Below, in pieces: positions 1 through 7,220 of a stretch of 64,000 nt of DNA. The stretch is from positions 8,521,501-8,585,500 of the forward strand of contig NZ_LT629775.1 in assembly GCF_900105395.1 (NCBI RefSeq). The letters are read 5' to 3'. Below the pieces are notes generated by a model. It was not told where the DNA came from. It ran no database searches and was given only the letters and a program-made list of their open reading frames with translations. Each line of letters starts with the position of its first letter. Position 1 is the stretch's first letter. The stretch comes from Streptomyces sp. TLI_053. GTDB taxonomy: Bacteria; Actinomycetota; Actinomycetes; Streptomycetales; Streptomycetaceae. A program made the translations under genes and the position numbers.

Positions 1-274
1 ACCGACCGCCGCCCTCGGTGTCGAGCAGACCGCGCAGGTCCTGGACCTCGTCGAACGGCTGCGCCAGCGCGGCCTCGGCGTCATCCTGATCAGCCACAAC
101 ATGGCGGACGTCCGCGCGGTCGCCGACACCGTCGCCGTGCTGCGGCTCGGCCGCAACAACGGCGCCTTCCCGGTCGCCGGGACCACGCCCGAGGAGATCA
201 TCTCCGCCATCACCGGCGCCACCGACAACGCCGTCACCCGGCGCCAGGCACGCATCGCGGAGGAAGCGAAGTGA
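1..274 (+). CDS. Sugar ABC transporter ATP-binding protein, C-terminal fragment
   Basis: This is the last part of the ATPase subunit of a sugar importer; its start lies outside the window. It would hydrolyse ATP at the inner face of the membrane to drive the permease that follows. Visible features are a stretch ending in VILISH, whose His is the H-loop switch residue, then NMADV and LRLGRNNG, which are typical of CUT2 ATPases such as XylG and MglA. The TGA stop (272-274) overlaps the GTG of the permease gene by four bases, so the two are translationally coupled. The substrate cannot be read from this fragment; xylose, ribose or a similar monosaccharide is likely from the family. Confidence 0.88.
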   Translation, partial: PTAALGVEQTAQVLDLVERLRQRGLGVILISHNMADVRAVADTVAVLRLGRNNGAFPVAGTTPEEIISAITGATDNAVTRRQARIAEEAK

Positions 275-1536
275 GCACCAGCCAGACCACCCCCGCCGCC
301 GACACCCCGGCCCCCGCCGTCGACCCCCGGCTGCTGGTCCGCCAGGGCGGCGTCGCCGGCTACGCCGACGAGTTCCGCCGCAAGATCCGCAGCGGTGAAC
401 TCGGCGCCCTGCCCGTCGTCCTGGGCCTGATCCTGATCGCGATCATCTTCCAGAGCGTCACCGGCCACTTCCTCCAGGCCGACAACCTGACCAACATCAC
501 CAAGTGGATCGCCGGCTACGGCCTGATCTCGGTCGGTGTCGTCTTCGTCCTCCTGCTCGGCGAGATCGACCTCTCGCTCGGCTCGGTGGCCGGCGCCTGC
601 GCCGCCGTCACCTCCGTGCTCGCGGTGCGCCAGGGCCTGAACGAGTGGCTGGCGATCCTCCTCGCCCTGCTCACCGCCGGTGCGATGGGCGCCCTGCACG
701 GCTTCTTCTTCGCCCGCATCGGCGTCCCCGCGTTCGTCGTCACCCTGGCCGGCATGCTCGCCTGGAGCGGCCTCCAGGACTACGTGCTCGGCAAGCTCGG
801 CACCGTCAACAACATCAACGACGGCGTCGTCGCCCACCTGGACAACTACTTCCTCGGTGACGGCGACATCCTCTTCGCCTGGCTGCTCGCCGTCGTCGCC
901 GTCGCCGGGTACGGCGCCGCCCAGGTGCTCACCGCCCGCCGCCGCACCGCCGCCGGCCTGCCCGCCAGGCCGGTGGGCGAGATCGCCCTGCGCACCGGCG
1001 CCCTGGCCGTGGTCGCCCTGGTCTCCGCCTGGACGCTGAACCAGGACAGCGGTCTGCCGCTGCCGCTGGTGGTGCTGGTCGGCGTGGTCGCGCTCACCGA
1101 CTTCGTGCTCCGCCGCACCTCCTACGGCCGGCAGATCTTCGCCGTCGGCGGTGGCATCGAGGCGGCCCGCCGGGCCGGCATCAACGTGGCCCGGGTGCGG
1201 ATCTCGGTCTTCATGATCTCCGCGATGCTGGCCGGCCTCGGCGGCCTGTTCATCGCCTCCCAGCAGGGTTCGGCGGACAAGCTGCTCGGCAGCGGCAATG
1301 TGCTGATGAGCGCGATCGCGGCGGCCGTCATCGGCGGGACCAGCCTCTTCGGCGGCCGGGGCAGCACCTGGTCGGCGCTGCTCGGCATGCTGGTGATCCA
1401 GTCGATCACCACCGGACTGGACATGGTGCACGCGGCCCAGGCCATCCAGTACATGATCACCGGCGCGGTGCTGCTGGCCGCGGTGGTGCTCGACTCGGTC
1501 TCCCGGCGCACCCAGAAGTCCGCCGGCCGGGGCTGA
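271..1536 (+). CDS. Sugar ABC transporter permease (XylH/BPD_transp_2 family)
   Basis: A 421-residue membrane permease of a CUT2-type monosaccharide importer, partner of the ATPase just upstream. After a hydrophilic N-terminus of about 45 residues come roughly ten or more hydrophobic segments. The family signature GEIDLSLGSVAG (about residue 97) and the conserved C-terminal GGTSLFGGRGS segment are present. An extra central loop around residues 230-250 fits XylH-like members, which are longer than RbsC. The GTG start sits inside the stop of the upstream gene (GTGA overlap). A strong stem-loop follows the stop, so this is the last gene of the import operon. Confidence 0.9.
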   Translation: MSTSQTTPAADTPAPAVDPRLLVRQGGVAGYADEFRRKIRSGELGALPVVLGLILIAIIFQSVTGHFLQADNLTNITKWIAGYGLISVGVVFVLLLGEIDLSLGSVAGACAAVTSVLAVRQGLNEWLAILLALLTAGAMGALHGFFFARIGVPAFVVTLAGMLAWSGLQDYVLGKLGTVNNINDGVVAHLDNYFLGDGDILFAWLLAVVAVAGYGAAQVLTARRRTAAGLPARPVGEIALRTGALAVVALVSAWTLNQDSGLPLPLVVLVGVVALTDFVLRRTSYGRQIFAVGGGIEAARRAGINVARVRISVFMISAMLAGLGGLFIASQQGSADKLLGSGNVLMSAIAAAVIGGTSLFGGRGSTWSALLGMLVIQSITTGLDMVHAAQAIQYMITGAVLLAAVVLDSVSRRTQKSAGRG

Positions 1537-1557
1537 GCCCGGCGACACGCCCTGAAC

Positions 1558-1589
1558 GGCCCGGTCCCCACCCCCACGGGGACCGGGCC
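1558..1589. terminator. Stem-loop terminator after the sugar transporter operon
   Basis: A perfect 12-bp inverted repeat (1558-1569 with 1578-1589) surrounds an 8-base loop, 22 bases after the permease stop. There is no U-tract, as is usual for terminators in high-GC actinomycetes. Confidence 0.75.
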
Positions 1590-1770
1590 TCCGGCGTGCC
1601 CCGGCCCGTCCGCCCGGGTGCCCCGGCGCCGTCCCGGTCGTCCCGCTCGGGACGTTCGTCCCTGTCGCCGGGCCCGTCCGGCCCCGCACCCTGGACTGCG
1701 GGCCGCCGACCCACGAAGTCCGGCCGCCCCGACGAACCCGGGCCCCGAGTGTGAGGACGTACCGCCGCCC

Positions 1771-2007
1771 ATGCCCGCCGAGACGATCGTGCACCGTCTG
1801 GTCGACGCCTTCTTCACCCACTGCCAGGAGTGCGGCGAACCGCGTGACAGCAACTGCCACCCCCGCGCCCACTGGCGCCTCTACCTCGACCTCGACGCGG
1901 AGACCCTGACCCGGATCCGCCACTGGGCGCTCGACCCGGACAGCCCCGTCGGTACCGAGACCGAACGTGCCGTGCTGCTGCACTGGCTGGACGCCCAGGA
2001 GGCCTGA
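1771..2007 (+). CDS. Small hypothetical protein (78 aa) with Cys/His residues
   Basis: A 78-residue soluble protein I do not recognise by function. It begins MPAETIVHRL and contains a cluster CQECGEPRDSNCHPRAH (about residues 17-33) with three Cys and two His that could bind a metal. The open frame extends further upstream, but the upstream part is Pro/Arg-rich and the ATG at 1771 is the first plausible start. No strong ribosome binding site is visible. It stands alone between the transporter terminator and the next gene and has no transport-related feature. Confidence 0.55.
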   Translation: MPAETIVHRLVDAFFTHCQECGEPRDSNCHPRAHWRLYLDLDAETLTRIRHWALDPDSPVGTETERAVLLHWLDAQEA

Positions 2008-2198
2008 GCCCCGGCGCCGGCGCCCGTCGTTCCCCCGTTCCGGCCGCCGCGCCGGTGCTGCGGACCCGCCGGCGGCACCTCCGCTCGGCAGGCCATGACC
2101 TCCGAGGTAATCGACCCTCCGCACCCCCCGGGGCAGGGTGATCAACACCGGCCGGGAAGATCCCCGGACCGGTGCCGACACCATCGGAGGGGTTCGAC

Positions 2199-3347
2199 AT
2201 GACCGCAGTTCGCAGGCCCGCCCGCCGTCCGGCACGCCGCGGTCGGACCACCCTGTTCGCGGCCGCGACGGCCGGCGCGGTCGCGTTCGGTACGGTCGCC
2301 GCCACCGGCGCCACCGCCGCCACCGGCGCCACCGGCGCCACCGCCGGCACGGGCGACCCGGCGGCGCCCGGCGCGATCGCCGAGTGCGCGGGTCTTGAGC
2401 GCGAGGTGGAGCGGCTGGAGGGCCGGTTCACCCCCAACGCCTGTGCTTTCGTCCGCCGCCAGATCGCCTTCGGTGCGACACCGACCGGCACCGCGCCGAA
2501 GGACGGCGAGTTCGAGCACCCCCGGGTCCTGGCCTACCGCTCGGTCTTCGACGACTCGGCCACCCTCTGGGAGGCCGGCGGCATCCCGCAGCGCGGACCG
2601 GAGGCGATCAGCGCCGCGATCATCGGCTCGCTGCAACTCGTCCCGGACTTCCGCTACCGCGGCACCGAGGTGGTCGCCGACGGCGCGGTCGTGATGTTCG
2701 GCCAGTGGAACGAGGCGACCGTCAACGGCCACCCGGTCGCCTTCCCGCAGATCGCCCGGAACGTCCTCTCCGACGACGGCCGGACGATGCAGGCCCGCCG
2801 CTACTACGACCGGTACGAGCTGGTCCGGCCGGTCGCGCCCGAGCTGCGTCCGCTCTTCGACGGCGTCGCGGACCCGGCCGGGCCGGCCGGTCGCCCGGGC
2901 CGGCACGGTCCGGAGCCCTTCCGGGCCGGGGAGATCACCGCCCGGCTCGCCGCCTGGAACGGCGAGGACGTCGCCGCGCTGGTCGGCCGGACGGCCGGCG
3001 CACGGCTCGAAGGCCCCGGCCTGACCGCTCCGCTCGGCACCACCCAGGGTGCGAGCGAGTACCTCCGGCGGCTCTTCGCGCAGGCCGACGTCCGGTTCGA
3101 GGCGGGCCAGGTCGCCTTCGGCCGGACGACGACCTTCGTCGAGTGGCACGGGAAGGCCGTCCCCGAGTGGAGCAAGGACCCGGTGACGGGGAAGGGGACG
3201 GAGGTGCCGTTCGGCATCGTCGAGCGGTTCGGGCCCAAGGGCGAGTGGGAGCTGTCCTTCGACACCCTGCCGCTGATCGCCGACCGGGCCACGATCGGGG
3301 CGCTCTACAAGCGGATCCTCCCGCCCACCCCCGCTCGCCCGTCCTGA
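2199..3347 (+). CDS. Secreted protein with two SnoaL/NTF2-like domains
   Basis: A 382-residue exported protein of unknown role. The ATG at 2199 is chosen because a GGAGGGG box sits just ahead of it. The N-terminus is Arg-rich, followed by a hydrophobic stretch and a low-complexity ATGATAATGATGATAG-like segment, consistent with a signal peptide or anchor plus linker. Two copies of an NTF2/SnoaL-like fold are suggested: one around residues 75-210 (YRSVFDDSATLW, RNVLSDDGRTMQARRYYDRYE) and one around 235-375 (ARLAAWNGEDV, EYLRRLFAQADVRFE, VEWHGKAVPEW). Such domains bind small molecules or act as isomerases. Without its own operon partner, the function cannot be assigned. Confidence 0.65.
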   Translation: MTAVRRPARRPARRGRTTLFAAATAGAVAFGTVAATGATAATGATGATAGTGDPAAPGAIAECAGLEREVERLEGRFTPNACAFVRRQIAFGATPTGTAPKDGEFEHPRVLAYRSVFDDSATLWEAGGIPQRGPEAISAAIIGSLQLVPDFRYRGTEVVADGAVVMFGQWNEATVNGHPVAFPQIARNVLSDDGRTMQARRYYDRYELVRPVAPELRPLFDGVADPAGPAGRPGRHGPEPFRAGEITARLAAWNGEDVAALVGRTAGARLEGPGLTAPLGTTQGASEYLRRLFAQADVRFEAGQVAFGRTTTFVEWHGKAVPEWSKDPVTGKGTEVPFGIVERFGPKGEWELSFDTLPLIADRATIGALYKRILPPTPARPS

Positions 3348-3400
3348 CGCGACCGGGCCCGTTCTGACGCGACCGGGCCCGTCCTGAGGCGACCGGCCGG
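3341..3400. repeat. Three tandem 20-bp repeats at the 3' end of the NTF2-like gene
   Basis: Units 3341-3360, 3361-3380 and 3381-3400 share the pattern GTYCTGASGCGACCGG. The first unit contains the stop codon of the upstream gene. Units one and two differ by one base; the third diverges in its last bases. They look like recent tandem duplication of the gene end. Confidence 0.8.
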
Positions 3401-3537
3401 TCCCGGCCGTGCGGCCCGTCAGCGCCGCCCGGCCGGGGCCGCGCGCCCGGCGTCGGCCGGCCCGGCCTGCGGGTGCTGGTCGAGGGAGTCCGCGCGGAAG
3501 TCGCCCGCGAGAACGGCACCGTCGGGGATCCGAGGCC

Positions 3538-4452
3538 CTAACCCCCGCCACGCCGGGCGAGCTCCAGGGCCTCGCGCAGGTGGCCGTCCGCCGCGGTGAG
3601 CAGCCGGGCGGCGGTCGGGGCGCCGACCCCGGCGAGGACGACCAGGACGGCGGCCTTCGCGTCCCCGCCGGTGGCCGCCAGGGCCCGCCGCGCCGTCTCC
3701 TCGTCCGCACCGGTGATGTCGGCCACGATCCGCCGTGCGCGCTCGCGGAGCTTGGCGTTCCCGGCCCGGACGTCGACCATCAGATTTCCGTACGTCCGGC
3801 CGAGCCGGACCATGACCGCCGTCGAGATCAGGTTCAGCACCAGCTTCTGCGCCGTGCCCGCCTTGAGCCGGGTGGACCCGGCCAGCACCTCGGGCCCGGT
3901 CTCCACCTCGATCCCCAGCTCGGCGGCCGCGACCAGCGGCGACCCGGCCGTCCCCGCCAGCCCCACGCCCAGCGCCCCGGCCCGGCGCGCGTCGCGGACC
4001 GCCTCCACCGTGTACGGGGTGCGCCCGGAGGCGGAGACGCCGACCACCGTGTCCTCGGGCGTCAGCGCGAGCGCGGCCAGGTCGGCCACCGCCAGCTCCG
4101 GGCGGTCCTCCGCGCCCTCCACCGCGCGGACCAGCGCCGCCGGGCCGCCCGCGATCAGCCCGACCACCAGACCGGGGTCGGTGCCGAAGGTCGGCGGGCA
4201 CTCGCTCGCGTCCAGCACCCCCAGTCGCCCGGCCGTCCCGGCGCCCGCGTAGACCAGCCGCCCGCCCCGCCGCATCCGGGCGGCGACGGCGTCCACCACG
4301 ACAACGATCCTGGGCAGCTCCCGGGCCACCGCCCCGGCCACCGTGCGGTCCTCGGCGTTCAGCAGCCGCAGCAGTTCCGGCGTGTCCATCCGGTCGATCC
4401 CGGCCCACTCCGGTCGGGCCGCCTCGGTGACCGGCCGGTCGGTGTTCTCCAT
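3538..4452 (-). CDS. murQ: N-acetylmuramic acid 6-phosphate etherase MurQ
   Basis: Cytoplasmic enzyme that cleaves the lactyl ether of MurNAc-6-phosphate to give GlcNAc-6-phosphate and D-lactate in peptidoglycan recycling. The 304-residue length fits the family. One SIS domain is visible, with GGRLVYAGAGTAGRLGVLD, the DASECPPTFG segment that follows it, and GVSASGRTPYTVEA. KAGTAQKLVLNLIST and the end UBA-like helix also match MurQ. The ATG at 4452 (MENTDRPV) has a GGAGGGG box upstream; a start 33 bases further up is less likely. It is a single gene here; no PTS component or kinase (AnmK) gene is adjacent. Confidence 0.93.
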   Translation of the reverse strand: MENTDRPVTEAARPEWAGIDRMDTPELLRLLNAEDRTVAGAVARELPRIVVVVDAVAARMRRGGRLVYAGAGTAGRLGVLDASECPPTFGTDPGLVVGLIAGGPAALVRAVEGAEDRPELAVADLAALALTPEDTVVGVSASGRTPYTVEAVRDARRAGALGVGLAGTAGSPLVAAAELGIEVETGPEVLAGSTRLKAGTAQKLVLNLISTAVMVRLGRTYGNLMVDVRAGNAKLRERARRIVADITGADEETARRALAATGGDAKAAVLVVLAGVGAPTAARLLTAADGHLREALELARRGGG

Positions 4453-4564
4453 ACGCTGCCCCTCCCCGCCCGCGCCCGCCGCCAACCGGACGGGGCGGGA
4501 CGGAGACCGCGACGGGCCAGGGGGCGGGCCGCCACGCCGGTGGAGCGCTCTTGGTCGTGCGCGC

Positions 4565-4685
4565 GCCGCCGGGCCGATCCTCGCCGCCGGGCCGATCCTC
4601 GCCGCCGGGCCGTTCCTCGAGAGCCGGGGTCGTCCCGCCGCCGCCGACCTGGGTCTCCCGGCCGCGCAGGCCGTTCCTCGAGAGC
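4565..4685. repeat. Tandem 18-bp repeats between murQ and the GTPase locus
   Basis: Units 4565-4582, 4583-4600 and 4601-4618 follow the pattern GCCGCCGGGCCGWTCCTC. The last unit continues into CGAGAGCC, and GGCCGTTCCTCGAGAGCC recurs about 60 bases later (about 4668-4685). The 4453-4705 gap otherwise holds only the murQ promoter region. Confidence 0.75.
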
Positions 4686-4705
4686 CCGCCCCGCGGGAAG
4701 GGACG

Positions 4706-5023
4706 TCAGCCGAAGAGCTTCAGGGCCAGCGCGGCGATCCCGGTGCCGGCGAGTACGAGACCGCCGGCCGTCAGCAGGGCGCCGCGCTTGACGTTGGCGT
4801 CCTTGAACCCGCCGTAGGTGCTGAAGTAGAGCACCAGGCCGTCCGCGCAGATCAGCGCGCCGGTGATGAGGAGGACGAACCCGACGCTGATGTAGTCCCA
4901 GTCGTCGTGGAAGACCCGCTGGAAGTGCCCCGGGTTGCGGGAGGCGAGCAGACTGCCGGCGACGGTGAGCAGGGCGGCTCCGGCGGTCGCCAGCCCGAAC
5001 TGCTTGGCGATGCGTTCCAACAT
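4706..5023 (-). CDS. Small membrane protein (105 aa), third gene of the GTPase locus
   Basis: A 105-residue protein with three predicted transmembrane segments (LATAGAALLTVAGSLLA, ISVGFVLLITGALICADGLVLY, ALLTAGGLVLAGTGIAALAL). I do not recognise a family. The ATG at 5023 overlaps the TGA of the upstream gene (TGATG), which fixes the start and shows translational coupling. It is the last gene of a three-gene minus-strand unit headed by a P-loop protein, so it probably works with that protein at the membrane. Function unknown. Confidence 0.7.
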   Translation of the reverse strand: MLERIAKQFGLATAGAALLTVAGSLLASRNPGHFQRVFHDDWDYISVGFVLLITGALICADGLVLYFSTYGGFKDANVKRGALLTAGGLVLAGTGIAALALKLFG

Positions 5024-5475
5024 CAGTACTGCCCTGCCTCTACTGGGAATCGGGAAAGCCGCTGCCGGACGTGCCTGAGGTGGTGCGGGGACCACTGCTC
5101 CCGGACGGACACCCGCACGAGGGTCTCCCGGAGCCGGTCGACCTCGCGGAGCACCGCCCGTTCCTCGACCTGGATCCGGGACCGGAGCGGAGCGACGGAC
5201 ACGCGGCCGAGCACGGTGGCGGTCGTCAGGAGCGCGACGGCCGCCGCCGTGCCGAGGACCGGCCAGAGCGGTCCCGACCCGGCCGCGGCCGTGCCGAGGA
5301 CGAGGGCCACCGCGCCGCCGCCGACGACGACGGCCCGCAGGACCAGCAGGTACCGCAGTCTGGCCCGCTCCGGTTCGAGCGCCGTGTACCGCCCCTCCGC
5401 CTTCACCAGGTCCTCTTCGAACCCGCCGCGCCGCTCGCGGCGGTCCCCGTGGTCCCCGCGCTCACCGGCGACCAC
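5023..5475 (-). CDS. Membrane protein (150 aa), second gene of the GTPase locus
   Basis: A 150-residue protein with a charged N-terminus (about 40 residues), two transmembrane helices (LLVLRAVVVGGGAVALVLG and PVLGTAAAVALLTTATVLG) and a charged helical C-terminus (RIQVEERAVLREVDRLRETL) that could form a coiled coil in the cytoplasm. The GTG start at 5475 overlaps the end of the upstream GTPase-like gene by 14 bases. The topology, with long cytosolic tails on two helices, suggests an adaptor linking the P-loop protein to the membrane. No family recognised. Confidence 0.68.
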   Translation of the reverse strand: MVAGERGDHGDRRERRGGFEEDLVKAEGRYTALEPERARLRYLLVLRAVVVGGGAVALVLGTAAAGSGPLWPVLGTAAAVALLTTATVLGRVSVAPLRSRIQVEERAVLREVDRLRETLVRVSVREQWSPHHLRHVRQRLSRFPVEAGQY

Positions 5476-6328
5476 GGCCGGCCCCGTTCCGCTCCGGGAG
5501 GAGCAGTTCCTGGACGGTGCGTCCGAGGTTGCGGCGGAGCGGGCCCAACTGAGGGTCGTCCAGCAGCGACCGCTGCGCGCCGAGCCCCGGAAGCGGCTTG
5601 TACCGGATCAGCCGGGAACTCATCGGGACCACGGCGATGCGCAGCCGGGTCTCCTTCTCCAGGTCGCGCATCAGTCTGCAGAACCTCGACTCCGCGCCGG
5701 GCCCGCCCGGTCCGCCGGGGATGTAGTAGTCGCGGGCCTCGTCCAGCCGGTCCCAGTAGAGGTCCGCTTTCGAGACGACGACGGCGAGCCACTCCAGCCG
5801 CTTCGCGACCTCCTTGTCGATGATCCGGTAGACGAGTTCCCGGAAGTCGGCGCGCTCCTTCTCCAGGTGCCACTCGCGCAGGTCCTCGGCGGTGACGGTG
5901 CCGTGCTCGTACTCCAGGGTCTCCTGGACCTCCTGCTGGACACCGCGGTGCCAGATCCGGTTGTGGCCCCAGCAGGTCACGTAGATGATGCCGCGCGGCG
6001 AGGCGTCGCCCAGCATCGTCTCCCGCACGGCCTGCTCGCGCTCGTGCGATGCCTGACCCGGGATCACCACCACGGAGAGGCGCAGTTGCTTGGCGCCGTC
6101 GATCCGCAGCAGGCTCTGGTGCTTCTCCGGACGGGGACTGATGGTGCTGTCGCTCGCGCCGCCCCGGTAGGCGAGGGAGAGCGACTTGTAGAGCACCGTC
6201 TTGCCGGCGCCGGGCTCGCCGAGGACCGCGATCGGGTTCACCGAGGCCCCGAGGCCGGTGGGTGTCAGCCGGACGCCCTCGTCGTCCTCGTCGTCGCCGT
6301 TCTCCACCGCCTGGCCCTCGCGGGGCAC
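5462..6328 (-). CDS. P-loop GTPase-like protein with degenerate G motifs
   Basis: A 288-residue soluble P-loop protein, first gene of a tightly overlapped unit with two membrane proteins. Walker A/G1 is GEPGAGKT (residues 37-44). The strand LRLSVVVIPGQ takes the place of the G3 motif DxxG, with Ile where Asp is expected. VVSKADLYWD corresponds to G4 (N/TKxD), with Ser replacing Asn. Between them lies a helical insert rich in Glu and Arg. This resembles small Ras/SRPRB-like GTPases and the double-GTPase proteins predicted in bacterial conflict systems, but I cannot choose between them. The GTG start at 6328 has a GAGGGG box about 10 bases upstream; an in-frame GTG 24 bases later is possible. 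Confidence 0.65.
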   Translation of the reverse strand: MPREGQAVENGDDEDDEGVRLTPTGLGASVNPIAVLGEPGAGKTVLYKSLSLAYRGGASDSTISPRPEKHQSLLRIDGAKQLRLSVVVIPGQASHEREQAVRETMLGDASPRGIIYVTCWGHNRIWHRGVQQEVQETLEYEHGTVTAEDLREWHLEKERADFRELVYRIIDKEVAKRLEWLAVVVSKADLYWDRLDEARDYYIPGGPGGPGAESRFCRLMRDLEKETRLRIAVVPMSSRLIRYKPLPGLGAQRSLLDDPQLGPLRRNLGRTVQELLLPERNGAGRGRR

Positions 6329-6329
6329 G

Positions 6330-6372
6330 GAACGCCGCCCCTCGCCCTTCGGGGAGGCAGGGACGGCGTTCC
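6330..6372. other. Inverted repeat at the start of the GTPase locus
   Basis: GGAACGCCG (6330-6338) pairs with CGGCGTTCC (6364-6372), and the interval holds a smaller CCTCGCCC/GGGGAGG stem. It overlaps the ribosome binding site of the GTPase-like gene and lies just after the end of the gene transcribed toward it (stop at 6405), so it could be a terminator, a translation-control hairpin, or both. Confidence 0.5.
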
Positions 6373-6404
6373 GCGGTGTGGGGGGTGGGGGTCGGGTGGG
6401 GCCG

Positions 6405-7094
6405 TCAGGCCATCCAGAAGAAGACGGCGGTCATCCGCCGCTCCTCCAGGGTCAGGCCGTGGTACGAGGTGGCGCTGTGGATCAGGTTGGCGTGGTAGAC
6501 GAGCAGGCGGTTGTAGCGGTTGGGGACGCGCACGTCCTCGGTGAAGGCGTCGGCCGGGACGCGGCGGGTGCCGAGCGCCTCGACCAGGTTGTTGTGGGGG
6601 GCGGTGACCAGGTTGCCGCCGAGCCGGCCGCCGGGGAACTGCTGGCGGTAGAAGCCGGTGCCGGCGTCCTTCGGCGCGCCGGGGCTGAGGTAGAGCACGG
6701 CCGCGAAGCGGCACAGCGCCCGGGAGTCGGTGTGCGGACGAGACTCCGACTCGGCGGTGCCCACCAGTTGGATGCAGTTGTGGTTGAGGGTGCCACCGCC
6801 AGGGGCGCTCTGCACCCAGAGCCGTGACGCTCCGGTGGCCTTGCGGACGAGCGCCTCCACCCGGGCCAGTTCGTCGGGCTCGAGACCGGGCATGGTGCGC
6901 AGTCCGGGCCAGGATTCCGGTCGGTAGGGGTAGCCCTCGGTCCAGTCGTTGCGGTCGAGGCAGCGGCGGCGGACGGCGTCCGGGTCCGGCAGGACGTCGT
7001 CGAACACCCAGTAGTCGCGGCCGGGTGTGGGCTTGCGGTAGGGCAGCACCGGGAGCGCGGCTGTCCGTCCTGGGCCTGGGGGCAGTGGAGGCAT
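6405..7094 (-). CDS. DUF6445-like protein, probable 2OG-Fe(II) oxygenase fold
   Basis: A 229-residue soluble protein. A jelly-roll iron site is suggested by RPHTDSR (HxD, about residue 138 from this start) and a distal VYHANLIHSATSYHG segment with His followed by the SFHG-like motif of prolyl-hydroxylase-type enzymes. N-terminal WVFDDVLPDPDAVR fits the same family. The substrate is unknown. The ATG at 7094 is preferred; a TTG further upstream would add 17 residues of low quality. No strong ribosome binding site is visible, so the start is uncertain. It may be co-transcribed with the downstream GTPase locus, though a hairpin lies between them. Confidence 0.65.
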   Translation of the reverse strand: MPPLPPGPGRTAALPVLPYRKPTPGRDYWVFDDVLPDPDAVRRRCLDRNDWTEGYPYRPESWPGLRTMPGLEPDELARVEALVRKATGASRLWVQSAPGGGTLNHNCIQLVGTAESESRPHTDSRALCRFAAVLYLSPGAPKDAGTGFYRQQFPGGRLGGNLVTAPHNNLVEALGTRRVPADAFTEDVRVPNRYNRLLVYHANLIHSATSYHGLTLEERRMTAVFFWMA

Positions 7095-7220
7095 GGGCCG
7101 ACCATAGGAGCGAGGGTCCCCAACGTTCTGCCGTGAGCAGGTCAACCTTTCGTCAAGGTGTCCGCGGACGGAGGGTGGTGGTGCGGGAGGTGAGGAAAGG
7201 AGAGGGGACGGGAGGGGCGG

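Noticed and set aside
3409..4791. Plus-strand frames opposite murQ
   Set aside because: Antisense shadows in high-GC DNA with no motifs; murQ on the minus strand is complete.
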